Part shown: one piece after another, positions 42,647 to 51,287 of the stretch
Numbering within the stretch: position 1 is the first letter of the stretch
How the letters are laid out: every line of letters begins with the position of its first letter
Assembly: GCF_016863515.1 (NCBI RefSeq)
Contig: NZ_BOPA01000040.1
Coordinates: forward strand, 1 to 64,000
Length of the DNA stretch: 64,000 nucleotides
Source of the DNA: Micromonospora gifhornensis
GTDB taxonomy: Bacteria > Actinomycetota > Actinomycetes > Mycobacteriales > Micromonosporaceae
Direction of reading: 5' to 3'
The notes under the pieces: model-generated
Told to the model about the DNA's origin: nothing
Seen by the model: the letters and a program-made list of their open reading frames with translations, nothing else
Databases searched by the model: none
Position numbers and translations under genes: made by a program

Positions 42647-43519
42647 ATGCGCGTCACATTGTGGGCGGCTGTCCTGCGCTGGAACTCGATCGCGGTCACG
42701 GCGCTGTTTTCGTCCGTCCTGCTGTTTCTGTTTTTCACCGATCGGGCCGCGTCGCCGGGTGTCCTCGCCACGACGGGCGTCGTGGTCTACTCGCTTCTGC
42801 TGGCCTCGTACCACCGTTGTCTTGTCCATGCCGGTTACCGCATCTGCGCCCTGGAGACCGATCTTGCGGTGGCGCACACCGATCCGGTGACCGGGCTCGC
42901 GGTCCGGCGGATCGCCGAGCAGCACCTGATCGATGCCGCTGGGCGTGAGGTGACCGTGGCGGTGATCGACGTCGACGGCATGCATGACATCAACACCGCT
43001 CACACGCATGACGGCGGTGACCGGTATCTGGCCTCACTCGCCGAGCGGCTCGTTGCCGCCGGTGAGCCCGGTGATCTCGTGGCTCGTCTCGGCGGTGACG
43101 AGTTCGTCGTCGTCACCTCTCGTGATCCTGGTTCGCTGGCGGGGTCGTTGGTGGCGGTGTTGGCCGCGCCGGTCACGATCGGCTCGACGACGCGGTCGTT
43201 GGGTGTCAGCATCGGCATCTGCCGGACCCTGGGTGGGGATCCGCGCGTCGCGTTGGGTCGCGCTGACCGGGCCATGTACACGGCGAAGCGGACCGGCAGT
43301 GGTGTCGCGCACTACGACCCTGCCCGTGATGGGGCGCCGCCGCCGTCCGGGGTGCGTCCGGCTGTTCGGCATCGTGATCGCCGCCCTGCCCGGCCTGCCG
43401 AGATGATCGTCGAGCAGGTTCGTGACGGTGACTTTGTCGATGAGGCCGGGCCGCCGGTGCGGGGCGAGACAGGCCGGTGCGCGGGCGGCACGTCGCGTGG
43501 TGAGGGTGGCGATGGCTGA
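42647..43519 (+). CDS. GGDEF diguanylate cyclase-like membrane protein
   Basis: 290 aa. Two transmembrane helices occupy residues about 10-55 (VTALFSSVLLFLFFT; VLATTGVVVYSLLLASY). The GGDEF domain follows: HTDPVTGLAVRRIAEQHL, VAVIDVDGMHDINTAHTHDGGD and the intact active-site loop RLGGDEFVVV near residue 150, then SIGICR and DRAMYTAKRTG. The signature residues for GTP and metal binding are present, so c-di-GMP synthesis is plausible. No RxxD inhibitory site is apparent. The tail is Arg/Gly-rich. ATG at 42647 with GGAAGGAG upstream; the longer frame to 42389 overlaps the previous gene. Confidence 0.85.
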   Translation: MRVTLWAAVLRWNSIAVTALFSSVLLFLFFTDRAASPGVLATTGVVVYSLLLASYHRCLVHAGYRICALETDLAVAHTDPVTGLAVRRIAEQHLIDAAGREVTVAVIDVDGMHDINTAHTHDGGDRYLASLAERLVAAGEPGDLVARLGGDEFVVVTSRDPGSLAGSLVAVLAAPVTIGSTTRSLGVSIGICRTLGGDPRVALGRADRAMYTAKRTGSGVAHYDPARDGAPPPSGVRPAVRHRDRRPARPAEMIVEQVRDGDFVDEAGPPVRGETGRCAGGTSRGEGGDG

Positions 43520-43919
43520 GCCCGTCAGTCTCGCCGAGCGCGAGTTCCGGCAGCGGGCGGCCGACAATCGTCGGCGGATCGCCCTGAGCGCCGACCTGGT
43601 GGGTCAGGCCAGTGCGGCCGTGCAGGACCGGCTGCCGGAGGGTTGGCGTGCGGTGGCCCGTCAGCCCGTCGCTGGCGCCTTGTACAGCCTCGAGGTCGAG
43701 CCGGCTGCGGTGGGTATCGACGTGATCGCCTACCTGATTCCACCGACGACCGTGGCCTGCTCCGGCTGGCTGGTCCGCGTGCACCACCGCACGCTGCGGG
43801 TCTGTTTTCCGCTGTACTGCGACGGCGGCGCGCGGGCGGCTGAGTTTGCCACCGCCTGCGATGCGTTCGACGCCGCGGTCGGGGCGCTGCGGGTCGAGAT
43901 CGCCGCCGCCCCGCGCTGA
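43512..43919 (+). CDS. ICE hypothetical protein (135 aa)
   Basis: Starts inside the GGDEF gene (8-nt overlap, ATG at 43512), so it is translationally coupled to it. Composition suggests a small alpha/beta protein: EREFRQRAADNRRRIALSAD, then strands GIDVIAYLIPP and VRVHHRTLRVCFPLYCDG and a final helix. No motif recognised. Confidence 0.6.
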   Translation: MAEPVSLAEREFRQRAADNRRRIALSADLVGQASAAVQDRLPEGWRAVARQPVAGALYSLEVEPAAVGIDVIAYLIPPTTVACSGWLVRVHHRTLRVCFPLYCDGGARAAEFATACDAFDAAVGALRVEIAAAPR

Positions 43920-43996
43920 CCGGCCGGCTCGCCGGTCCTCCGCTTTGCCTGTAGGCCGTTGCCCGGCCTGTTCCCGCGCATGTCTGCGCCTTCTTC

Positions 43997-44020
43997 GGGC
44001 ACGGCCGCGTCGCCGTGCCC
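43997..44020 (+). terminator. Intergenic hairpin with GGGCACGG arms
   Basis: GGGCACGG (43997-44004) pairs with CCGTGCCC (44013-44020) around an 8-nt loop, 34 nt before the next start. The GGGCACGG core recurs in hairpins at 51894 and 53720. Confidence 0.5.
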
Positions 44021-44053
44021 GGATTCCATCCCTTTCGACGATTGGAGTCTGGC

Positions 44054-44482
44054 ATGACGGAGTTATTCAGATCCCGCGTCACCGTCGTCGCGCCCGCCGA
44101 TGTGCATCCCGGGCAGGCGGTGCACGTCAACGCGGGCTGCGTGTGGGTGGCGGCGACTGTCACGTCGGTCACGCACACCCGTGTCGGCGTCGACTACGAC
44201 ACCCACCTTTCGGCCGCTGGTTGGCTGGCGGGCAGCGTGTCCCGGTGGCTGGTTCGGCCCGCCGACGGGGTGCGTCTGCGACCCGTTCATGCGCTGTGTG
44301 CCGGCGACGACGTGCTGGCTTTCGACGGCACACCGTTGGCGGTCGCCGGGGCGTGGCAGGGCCGCGACCGGTGGTGGGTCATCGACTACCGCTTCGGTGA
44401 GCGCGCCAGGGTGCCGCCGGCTGCGGTGCTGCGGCTGGTCGATCCGACGCCGACGGTCACCGTCAACGGTCACCTCCTGTGA
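44054..44482 (+). CDS. ICE hypothetical protein (142 aa)
   Basis: Beta-rich, with VHPGQAVHVNAGCVWVAATV and LRPVHALCAGDDVLAFDGTP, two similar motifs about 60 residues apart that may be repeated Tudor/SH3-like barrels. The second half ends WWVIDYRFGERARVPPAAVL. ATG at 44054 with GGAG 9 nt upstream. No known family. Followed by a hairpin and a pyrimidine run. Confidence 0.55.
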   Translation: MTELFRSRVTVVAPADVHPGQAVHVNAGCVWVAATVTSVTHTRVGVDYDTHLSAAGWLAGSVSRWLVRPADGVRLRPVHALCAGDDVLAFDGTPLAVAGAWQGRDRWWVIDYRFGERARVPPAAVLRLVDPTPTVTVNGHLL

Positions 44483-44492
44483 GTCCGTCGCG

Positions 44493-44520
44493 CCGGCCCG
44501 AGCGGGCCGGCCTTCTTTCT
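44493..44520 (+). terminator. Terminator-like hairpin with pyrimidine run
   Basis: CCGGCCC (44493-44499) and GGGCCGG (44504-44510) close a GAGC loop, followed by CCTTCTTTCT. It lies 11 nt after the stop of the 44054 gene and is one of the more terminator-like hairpins in this block. Confidence 0.6.
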
Positions 44521-44616
44521 CTGGCCGGTGCGTCAGCGCCGTCGGCGCCATACGGCGCACGTTTCCTCCCCCTGTCCCGGTCGTCAGCCGGGCTCTTGTG
44601 ATGAAAGGCAGATGCC

Positions 44617-45303
44617 ATGACCGACACCCTGCACCAGCCTGTCTCGCCCGCCAGCGGTTCCGGGACGCTTCGTGCGCTCACCGCCTACCCGCACCCGCAG
44701 CCCCAGCCGCTGGCGCAGCTGTCCGCGGCACCCGGCCAGGCCGTCACCGTCCTGCATCCGGACTACCGGGAGAACGCCGTCGTGTTGAGCCAGGTCGACG
44801 GGTCGGGCCTGGTTCGTGTCCTGGTCGACGGGCAGGTCCGCAACCTGCACGCCGACGTCGACGCGATGCCGGTCACCGATACGGCGATTGCGCTGGACCT
44901 GACGCGGCAGGCCGTGGCGTGGGCGCTGACCGCCCAGCAGGATGCTGTCGATGAGGCCCATGCGCTGGTAGTGCAGTGCGATGAGCTGCGGCAGCGGCAC
45001 ATCGGTGAGTTGGCGGAGATCCGCGCGTACGCCATCGACCGGCACCGCGACGGTGACATCTGCCGCGACGGTCTCAACGCGTTCCTCACACGCTTCGGCT
45101 TGGTGCCGTATCAGCCGCGCCACCGGGTGCGGTTCACGATCAGCGGCAGCTGCGACGTGATCCCGGATGTCGGCGTCAGTGTCGGCGACACCGGGTACGA
45201 CGTCCGCGAGTATCTGCGTCTGGACACCGACCAGGTCGACGGTGTCGATGAGGCGACGGTGACGTTCGACGTCACCGCCCAGGTCGAATCCCACGACGCA
45301 TGA
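44617..45303 (+). CDS. ICE hypothetical protein (228 aa)
   Basis: N-terminal Pro/Gln-rich stretch (PHPQPQPLAQL), a beta part (VVLSQVDGSGLVRVLVDGQV), a central helix (LVVQCDELRQRHIGELAEI) and a C-terminal beta domain with TVTFDVTAQVES. No family recognised. The stop overlaps the next start (ATGA, 45300-45303). ATGAAAGGC-type ribosome binding region upstream of the ATG at 44617. Confidence 0.6.
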   Translation: MTDTLHQPVSPASGSGTLRALTAYPHPQPQPLAQLSAAPGQAVTVLHPDYRENAVVLSQVDGSGLVRVLVDGQVRNLHADVDAMPVTDTAIALDLTRQAVAWALTAQQDAVDEAHALVVQCDELRQRHIGELAEIRAYAIDRHRDGDICRDGLNAFLTRFGLVPYQPRHRVRFTISGSCDVIPDVGVSVGDTGYDVREYLRLDTDQVDGVDEATVTFDVTAQVESHDA

Positions 45304-46097
45304 CGGCCAGCGGTCACCGATCCGGATCTGACGACAGCCATCGGCCTTCTCTGGTGTCGTCTGCAGAGGATCCGGGCACGCGGGGCGTTGTCACCATCTT
45401 CGAACAGTCGGGGGCTGCCCGGGTGTTCCGGTCGGAGTGGGCCAGCCCTGAGTATCTGATCCCGGTCGTGGCGCAGTTGCTGGCCTGGGTCGACGAGGGT
45501 GGTCACCGGCTCTGCACGCAGGCGTGGCTGGCCTACGCCGACGCGTTCCCCGGCACTCTGCCGCGCGACGAGGTCACCGCTGCCGACACCGTCGATGTCG
45601 ACTACCGCTATGAGCTGTATCTGTACGAAGACTCGGCGGGTTTGCTGCTGCGGGTGTACCGGGTGGGTGATCCGCGACGCCGGGCGGGGCTGCGGTTGGT
45701 GGTCGAGTTGACGCGGGCGAACCTGTTCGCGCAGGCGGCGGCGGTGTGTGACGACATGGCCGACCGCGTGCAGCGGCGGGCCGCCCGGCACGGCGGTGAC
45801 GCGGGCGCCGACCTGCAGGTGTGGCGGCGCCACGCGTCCTGGTTTCGCCGCGTGCAGGCGTCCATGCCGGTGACCGCGGTCGGGGCGAATCTGGCGGCCC
45901 GGCTGGTGCCGGCGACGTGTGACGTGCCGTATCCGGCGATCCGGGTCGCCGGGGTGCGGGTTGTCGTCTACGTCGACCGGCACGGCACGGTGCGGATCTG
46001 CGCTGACCTCGACCAGTCCGAGCCGTGGCTGCGGCGACGCGACCGCACGGTGCCGGTGCAGGTCACCGTCGACGGCCGCGTCGTGTTCCAGGGCTGA
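45300..46097 (+). CDS. ICE hypothetical protein (265 aa)
   Basis: Coupled to the preceding gene by ATGA. The sequence has an alternating alpha/beta pattern with ADTVDVDYRYELYLYEDSAG and CDDMADRVQRRAARHGGD. No catalytic motif or transmembrane segment found. Always-soluble composition suggests a cytoplasmic accessory protein of the element. Family not recognised. Confidence 0.6.
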   Translation: MTASGHRSGSDDSHRPSLVSSAEDPGTRGVVTIFEQSGAARVFRSEWASPEYLIPVVAQLLAWVDEGGHRLCTQAWLAYADAFPGTLPRDEVTAADTVDVDYRYELYLYEDSAGLLLRVYRVGDPRRRAGLRLVVELTRANLFAQAAAVCDDMADRVQRRAARHGGDAGADLQVWRRHASWFRRVQASMPVTAVGANLAARLVPATCDVPYPAIRVAGVRVVVYVDRHGTVRICADLDQSEPWLRRRDRTVPVQVTVDGRVVFQG

Positions 46098-46154
46098 TCG
46101 GAAGCCCTTGTCCCTGCTGCCCGGCGCCGTGCGGCCCGGGCAGTCGGGTGTTCC

Positions 46155-46193
46155 TGGCCGATGCCCGGCCACTCACCTCGCCGGGCATGGCCA
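46155..46193 (+). terminator. Intergenic hairpin with one bulge
   Basis: TGGCCGATGCCCGGC (46155-46169) pairs with GCCGGGCATGGCCA (46180-46193), 14 bp with one bulged G, loop of 10 nt. Located 37 nt before the next ATG. The stem would form in the leader of the 46230 gene. Confidence 0.5.
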
Positions 46194-46229
46194 CACGGTC
46201 ATGCCCGGCGACTCCAGAAAGGAGTCTGC

Positions 46230-46583
46230 ATGACCGACACGCCGTTCGTGTTCCTCGTGGTCGTCGAGGACGGCACGAGCCATGAGCACCGTGTCCGGCT
46301 GCGCCGCGGCGACGTCACCGCGGTCCTGCGCCGCGCTGTCGGCGGCCGGCCGGCACTGATCCCGACCTGCCGGCGTGACCTCGCGCTGTGGTGTGACGAG
46401 GACGCCGCGGCGACGCCGGGGCGTCCGAATCCGGTCGCCGGGCTGCTCGCCGCGGGCCTCGGCGCCGGCAGGAGGCCGCTGGTCGGACCCGTGGCCGTCA
46501 CCGGTCGCCGCGGCGACCGGCCCGTCAGCCTCACCGCCGCTCAGATCGACGCGGTGCTGTCCGCGCTCGCCCCGCTCCGTTGA
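46230..46583 (+). CDS. Small ICE hypothetical protein (117 aa)
   Basis: Starts MTDTPFVFLVVVEDGTSHEH; a compact alpha/beta fold is likely, with a helix at VTAVLRRAVGG and a final AQIDAVLSALAPL. AAGGAG lies 6-7 nt before the ATG. No family recognised. Confidence 0.55.
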   Translation: MTDTPFVFLVVVEDGTSHEHRVRLRRGDVTAVLRRAVGGRPALIPTCRRDLALWCDEDAAATPGRPNPVAGLLAAGLGAGRRPLVGPVAVTGRRGDRPVSLTAAQIDAVLSALAPLR

Positions 46584-46631
46584 CCCCACTCGGCGGCTCG
46601 GGCCGCCGACCCTGTGAAGGAGGACCATCCT

Positions 46632-47645
46632 GTGGATACCCCTGCCACGCTTCGCCTGACCAGCGGCGATGATCTTGTTGCCGTGGTGCCGTACCTGATC
46701 GGGTTCACGCCGACCGACAGCATGGTCGTCGTGGTCCTGGACGACACGCGGGTCCGCTTCGCCGCCCGCCTGGACCTGCCGCCGCCGGCCGAGGTTGCCC
46801 ACCTGGCGGCGCCGGCGGCACAGCACGCCACGATGATCGCCCGGTACGGGTCGTCGGCGATCCTCGTCGGCTACGGCCCTGCCGAGCGCGTCGAGCCGGC
46901 CGCTGCCCTGCTGACTGCGGCGCTGGAGGCTGCGGCCGTGCAGGTGCGTGAGATCCTGCGGGTCGACGACGGCCGTTACTGGTGTCTGTGTGGTGACGTC
47001 GACTGCGCCGACGGTGTGCCGTACGACCCGGACCGCAGCACGGTTCCGGCGGAGGCCGCCTATCTCGGCATCGCCCCGCTGCCGGACCGGGCCGCGTTGG
47101 AACGTCTCATCACGCCGGTGACGGGGCCGCCGCGTGAGCGGATGTTCGCGGCGACCGAGACCGCGCTGCGTCGGCTGGCGGGCATGCTGGCCATCACCAC
47201 CGTGAGGGCCGCCGGCGAGGGCCGGTCGGCGCCACCGGAGCAGGTGATGCGGGACGGCATCGCGGCGATCGAGCAGGCATATCAGTGTGCGGCCCGCGGC
47301 GAGACGCTGTCCGACGAGGACGTGGCGTGGCTGACCGCGGTGCTCGTGGTTCCCGAGGTGCGGGACCACGCGTGGAGCACCTGTGACGGCAGCGACGCCC
47401 AGCGGCAGTTGTGGATCGATGTGACCCGGCGTGCCATGCCACCGACGGTTCCCGCTCCGGCGTGCCTGCTGGCGATCACCGTCTATCTCGCCGGTGACGG
47501 CGCGTTGGCGAACATCGCCGTCGATCGGGCGCTGCGCGCCGACCCGGACTACCGGCTGGCGCATCTGCTCGGCCAGGCCCTGCAGGCCGGTGTGCCGCCG
47601 CAGCTGTGGCGGGCCGCCACCACCGGCACCACCACCGACGAGTAA
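46632..47645 (+). CDS. DUF4192 family protein
   Basis: 337 aa. The opening LTSGDDLVAVVPYLIGFTPT then DSMVVVVL is the hallmark of DUF4192, an actinobacterial family of unknown function often found on mobile elements and chromosomes. CGDVDCADGVPYDPDRS in the middle and WLTAVLVVPEVRDHAW later also fit. The GTG at 46632 follows AAGGAGG at 8 nt; an upstream GTG at 46614 would lie within that site. Followed by a cluster of hairpins. Confidence 0.8.
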   Translation: MDTPATLRLTSGDDLVAVVPYLIGFTPTDSMVVVVLDDTRVRFAARLDLPPPAEVAHLAAPAAQHATMIARYGSSAILVGYGPAERVEPAAALLTAALEAAAVQVREILRVDDGRYWCLCGDVDCADGVPYDPDRSTVPAEAAYLGIAPLPDRAALERLITPVTGPPRERMFAATETALRRLAGMLAITTVRAAGEGRSAPPEQVMRDGIAAIEQAYQCAARGETLSDEDVAWLTAVLVVPEVRDHAWSTCDGSDAQRQLWIDVTRRAMPPTVPAPACLLAITVYLAGDGALANIAVDRALRADPDYRLAHLLGQALQAGVPPQLWRAATTGTTTDE

Positions 47646-47691
47646 CACCGCTGTTCCTCCGGTGCCCGCCCCGGGCGCCGCCGGCACCGCC

Positions 47692-47766
47692 TGCGCATCT
47701 TTCGCGTTCGCAGATGCGCACACCGTTCGAGGTGAGGGCAGCCGGTGGCATCCGGCTGCCCTCACC
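47692..47766 (+). terminator. Tandem perfect hairpins after DUF4192 gene
   Basis: Hairpin A: TGCGCATCT (47692-47700) with AGATGCGCA (47712-47720). Hairpin B: a 15-bp perfect stem, GGTGAGGGCAGCCGG (47731-47745) with CCGGCTGCCCTCACC (47752-47766), loop TGGCAT, followed by TCTTCCCC. Together they fill most of the 157-bp gap and probably end the upstream transcript. Confidence 0.65.
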
Positions 47767-47802
47767 TCTTCCCCGATTCTGGGATTGGAGGTGTGGGCAC
47801 CA

Positions 47803-48444
47803 GTGTCCACTTCTGTGCAGCTCACCGTGCTCCTGGCGGCTGTGGTGATCACCGCCGCCGTCACCTGGCACCTGGCCTGGTGGCGTGCCGCTGCCCGTTG
47901 GCGGGCGGCGGTCACCGCGGCCCGGCACGCTGCGGGCCGCGACCATCTGACCGGTCTGGGTAACCGGGCCGCGTTTCACGCCGCGTTGGCGGTCGCCGGA
48001 CGACCGGTCGCCGTGGTGGTGATCAACGTCGACGGTATGCGGGCTTTCGTGGGGCGGTTCGGCGACCGTGCGTTCGACCAACTGCTCGTGTTGACCGCCG
48101 GGCGTCTTGCGCACGAGACGGCCGGCGGGCAGGTGTTCCGGTTGCGTCGTGACGAGTTCGCCGTCATCGTCGATGCGCGGGCCGACCCGGCCGGCCAGGC
48201 CGCGCGGCTGGTCGCGGCCGTCGCCGCACCCACCGACATTGACCTCGGCGTGTATCCGGTCACCGTCACGGTCACCGCCTGCGCCGGTGTCGCCGCCGTC
48301 ACGCCCCACACCGAGGCCGAACGGCGGCGGGCGCTCGTGCACGCCGACCGGGCGCTGCGCGCGGCGAAGCAGGCCGGCCGCGGATTGTGCGTGGTCTTCG
48401 ACCCTGCTGCGATGCGCGGTGCCGTCGACGGTGGGCAGGCGTGA
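47803..48444 (+). CDS. Degenerate GGDEF-type protein (RRDEF)
   Basis: 213 aa. One N-terminal transmembrane helix (VLLAAVVITAAVTWHLAWW). The GGDEF fold is evident: GRDHLTGLGNRAAFHAAL, VAVVVINVDGMRAFVGRFGD, and the loop FRLRRDEFAVIVDA, where the canonical GG is RR. Loss of the glycines normally abolishes cyclase activity, so this may be a nucleotide sensor. GTG at 47803 with GGAG upstream (alternative in-frame GTG at 47791). The stop overlaps the next ATG (TGATG). Confidence 0.7.
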   Translation: MSTSVQLTVLLAAVVITAAVTWHLAWWRAAARWRAAVTAARHAAGRDHLTGLGNRAAFHAALAVAGRPVAVVVINVDGMRAFVGRFGDRAFDQLLVLTAGRLAHETAGGQVFRLRRDEFAVIVDARADPAGQAARLVAAVAAPTDIDLGVYPVTVTVTACAGVAAVTPHTEAERRRALVHADRALRAAKQAGRGLCVVFDPAAMRGAVDGGQA

Positions 48445-48782
48445 TGAGGGCCCGCCGACTGGTGCGCTGCCGGGCGTCGGTGCGGGGCGCGGCGGCACCG
48501 GGCGGCGACGTGTATGGGCTGATCGTCTGGGACGATGCGCCGATTCTGATCGTCGGCGCCACGGCGGAGGCGGTCACCCGGGAAGCGATCCGGATCTTCG
48601 CGGCCACGCTGGCCACCAGGGGCAGCCTCGCCGAGGACGATCCCGGTTTCACCGACCGGCATCCGCTGCCCGACGCCGACGGGCCGTTGCCGGCCATCGG
48701 CGGGTGGCTGGCGCAGCTGCGTCGGGTGACGGCCGTTCCGTGGTTCGCCATCCTCGACGACGAGGTGGTGATCGCCCGGTGA
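48444..48782 (+). CDS. Small ICE hypothetical protein (112 aa)
   Basis: Coupled by TGATG to the RRDEF gene and by GTGA to the next. Contains YGLIVWDDAPILIVGATAEA followed by a helix, and a C-terminal WFAILDDEVVIAR. Looks like a small alpha/beta protein; no family recognised. Confidence 0.55.
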   Translation: MRARRLVRCRASVRGAAAPGGDVYGLIVWDDAPILIVGATAEAVTREAIRIFAATLATRGSLAEDDPGFTDRHPLPDADGPLPAIGGWLAQLRRVTAVPWFAILDDEVVIAR

Positions 48783-49129
48783 CCGCCTCTCACCACGCCT
48801 GCTTCCGTCTGGCGCCGCTGCCGCCGTTGACGGATCAGCCGATCCGGGTGGGGGATCTGCGGTGCGGTGTGCGGCGGGTCGCCGTGTGGGCGGACCGGCC
48901 GGCCCGCGGGCTGACCAGGGTCATGTTGGTCGATTCGGCAGGTGGTGCCTGCGGCGACGCCGTGGCGCGTGGCGACACCCTGACCGTCAGTCTGCCCGGC
49001 GAGTGGACGGCCGGAGACCGTCACGCCGTGACGTGTCTGATCGCCGCACTGGTCCACCAGGGCAGCCCTGACGTGGGCGTCGACGACGCTCGGGGGATCG
49101 AGTTCGTCGCCGACGCCGGCGCCGACTAG
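48779..49129 (+). CDS. Small ICE hypothetical protein (116 aa)
   Basis: GTG at 48779 overlaps the preceding stop. The start lies deep inside a longer open frame whose earlier part is only a shadow of the RRDEF gene. Sequence: beta-rich N-terminal part with VGDLRCGVRRVAVWAD, then HAVTCLIAALVHQGSPDVGV. No family recognised. Confidence 0.5.
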   Translation: MTASHHACFRLAPLPPLTDQPIRVGDLRCGVRRVAVWADRPARGLTRVMLVDSAGGACGDAVARGDTLTVSLPGEWTAGDRHAVTCLIAALVHQGSPDVGVDDARGIEFVADAGAD

Positions 49130-49184
49130 CTCGACGTGTGCTGACCCCCTACCCGGGGTGGCGGCCTCATCTCGTGCCTACGGG

Positions 49185-49212
49185 CAGGTTGGGGCCGTCG
49201 GGTCCCAACCTG
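49185..49212 (+). terminator. Intergenic hairpin before ardC-like gene
   Basis: CAGGTTGGG (49185-49193) pairs with CCCAACCTG (49204-49212) around a 10-nt loop, 40 nt before the next start. Confidence 0.5.
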
Positions 49213-49251
49213 TCCGCCGCCACGAGGCGGGGATAGGAGGGCCACACTCTG

Positions 49252-50367
49252 ATGGCCACGAACAGTCCACAGGCCACCCAGGCCACCGCGGCGACGCCTG
49301 CGGGTGGGAGGAAACGTCGGGCCGGTGTGCCGGCCGGGGGCGACGGCGAGCGCGCCGACCTGCTGGCGAAGATCAAAGCGGACTTCGACGCCCGGCTGGC
49401 CGCGATGGCGGCCGAGCCGGCCCGGTGGGTCGAGTTCATCGACCACGTCGCGGCGTTCGGCGCCCGTTACAGCCTGGGCAACCAGATCCTGCTGCTGGTG
49501 CAGGCCGAGGAACGCGGCATCGCCCCGCGCTACTTCCTGCCCTACGGGCGCAAGGACGGCTCGACCGGCTGGAGGGCCCACCGGCGGTATGTGCGCGCCG
49601 GGGAGACCGCGTTCAAGATCTGGGCGCCGGTCAGGCGGCGGCCGACCGAGGAGCAGGCCGCCGAGTGGGAGGCCGCCGGCCGTGCCGTGCGGCGCGAGCC
49701 GTCCGGGCGCCCGGCCGTGCAGGTGGTCGGTTTCCGGTTGGGTAACACCTTCGAACTGAGTCAGACCGACGGGGAACCGTTCACGCCGCCGACGGTGGTG
49801 CAGCGGCGGCGGCTGCACCAGCGCGGCGACGGCCCCCAGTTGCTCGTCGGCGACGACCCGACCGGTGTCTTCGACGACCTGGTCAGGCTGATCACCGACC
49901 AGGGGTACCGCTTCGACCTGGTCGCCCCGTACACCGGGCGGCTCAGCGACGCCAACGGCGTCACGGTCCGCGACCGGGGTGTGCAGGTGGTGCAGGTGCG
50001 CGACGACGTCGACGCGGCGCAGCGCACCAAGACCACCCTGCACGAGTTGGCGCACATCCGCTGCGGGCACCTGGACGCCACCGGGGGCGCCGCCACGGTG
50101 CATCGGGGGCGGGCGGAGACCGAGGCCGAAAGCGTCGCGCACATCGTGTTGCGGGCTCTCGGGATGGACACGGCGGCCTACTCCGATGCCTACGTCCTCG
50201 GGTGGGCCGACGGTGACCTGGACCTAATCAAGGAGTGCGCGGAGACGGTGTTGCGGGTGGCCCGGCAGATCCTGACCGACCTCACCGACGAGTCCGACCC
50301 TGTGCTGCGCGGACCCGACGAACCGGCACCCGCGGCGAACGCGGGGTGCGGGCCGGAGGCGGCGTGA
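49252..50367 (+). CDS. ArdC-like antirestriction protein with zinc peptidase motif
   Basis: 371 aa. The N-terminal ssDNA-binding domain of the ArdC type shows WVEFIDHVAAFGARYSLGNQ and ILLLVQAEERGIAPRYFLPY. The C-terminal half has an HExxH site, TLHELAHIRCGH near residue 264, and a downstream Glu in ETEAESVAHIVL, as in IrrE/ImmA-like metallopeptidases. ArdC proteins protect incoming single-stranded DNA from host restriction during conjugation. The stop overlaps the DprA-like gene start (GTGATG). Confidence 0.85.
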   Translation: MATNSPQATQATAATPAGGRKRRAGVPAGGDGERADLLAKIKADFDARLAAMAAEPARWVEFIDHVAAFGARYSLGNQILLLVQAEERGIAPRYFLPYGRKDGSTGWRAHRRYVRAGETAFKIWAPVRRRPTEEQAAEWEAAGRAVRREPSGRPAVQVVGFRLGNTFELSQTDGEPFTPPTVVQRRRLHQRGDGPQLLVGDDPTGVFDDLVRLITDQGYRFDLVAPYTGRLSDANGVTVRDRGVQVVQVRDDVDAAQRTKTTLHELAHIRCGHLDATGGAATVHRGRAETEAESVAHIVLRALGMDTAAYSDAYVLGWADGDLDLIKECAETVLRVARQILTDLTDESDPVLRGPDEPAPAANAGCGPEAA

Positions 50368-51287
50368 TGGGCGGCGACGCCGACGAGCGGGCCGCGCGGG
50401 CCGCGTTGGCCTGGGTGTGCGAACCCGGCGACCCCCTGGTGTGGCAGCTTGTGGCCGCGCACCACCCGGTCGAGGTGCGCGACATGCTGTCGCGCCCGGG
50501 GGCATCGTTTGCGGCCCGGGCGGAGATTCGGCATCTGCGCCCGGAGCAGATGTGGGCTACGGCGGCCGCCGCCGTCGACCAGGCCCGCCAGGACGGCGGC
50601 CGGGTGCTGATCCCGACCGACCCGGACTGGCCGGCCGGGCTGGCTGATCTGGACGTCGACGAGCCGGTGTGTCTGTGGGCGCGTGGACCGGCCACGGTCG
50701 CGGCGCCGGCCGGTGCGGTGAGCATCGTCGGCTCCCGGGCCAGCAGCCCCTACGGCAACCATGTGGCAGGTTATTTCGCCGCCCAACTGGCCGGTCGCGG
50801 CGTCACGGTGGTGTCCTGCGGTGGGCTCGGTATCGGTGGTGCCGCGCTGCGCTCGGCGCTGGTCGCCGACGGCGGCGGTGCCGCGGTCGCGGTGCTGCCC
50901 TGCGGTCTCGACCAGCGGCATCCGTACCAGCATCGTGCCCTGTTCGACCGCCTCGCCGCCGATGGTCTGCTGCTCAGCGCCTGGCCGCCCGACGCCGCGC
51001 CGAGCATGCGGCGGGCGGTGGCCAACCAGCGGCTGCTGGCCGCGGTGACGGCCGGCACGGTCTGCGTCGAGGCGTCGACACGCAGCCGTGCGCTGTCGGC
51101 GGTGCGGCACGCGGTCGAGTTGGGGCGCGTCGGGATGGTGGTGCCCGGCCCGGTCACCTCCGCGACGTCGGCCGGCTGCCATGAGCTGCTGCGCGCCGAT
51201 GCGCGGGTGCGGGCGGTCGCCGACGTCGACCAGGTGCTGGCCGACGTCACGGCTGGGCATGGCGTGCAGGGTGGTGGTGGCTGGTGA
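50367..51287 (+). CDS. DprA/Smf-like DNA-processing protein
   Basis: 306 aa. The Rossmann-like DprA core is clear: WPAGLADLDVDEPVCLWARG, AVSIVGSRASSPYGNHVAG, VVSCGGLGIGGAALRSAL, then AVLPCGLDQRHPYQHRALFDRL and the final GMVVPGPV. DprA binds ssDNA and loads RecA in transformation; on a conjugative element it may protect or process entering strands. ATG at 50367 (GGAGG 7 nt upstream), coupled to ArdC; GTG at 50364 is possible. In the GxG motif the usual SGxAxGID reads SCGGLGIGG, a divergent variant. Confidence 0.8.
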   Translation: MGGDADERAARAALAWVCEPGDPLVWQLVAAHHPVEVRDMLSRPGASFAARAEIRHLRPEQMWATAAAAVDQARQDGGRVLIPTDPDWPAGLADLDVDEPVCLWARGPATVAAPAGAVSIVGSRASSPYGNHVAGYFAAQLAGRGVTVVSCGGLGIGGAALRSALVADGGGAAVAVLPCGLDQRHPYQHRALFDRLAADGLLLSAWPPDAAPSMRRAVANQRLLAAVTAGTVCVEASTRSRALSAVRHAVELGRVGMVVPGPVTSATSAGCHELLRADARVRAVADVDQVLADVTAGHGVQGGGGW

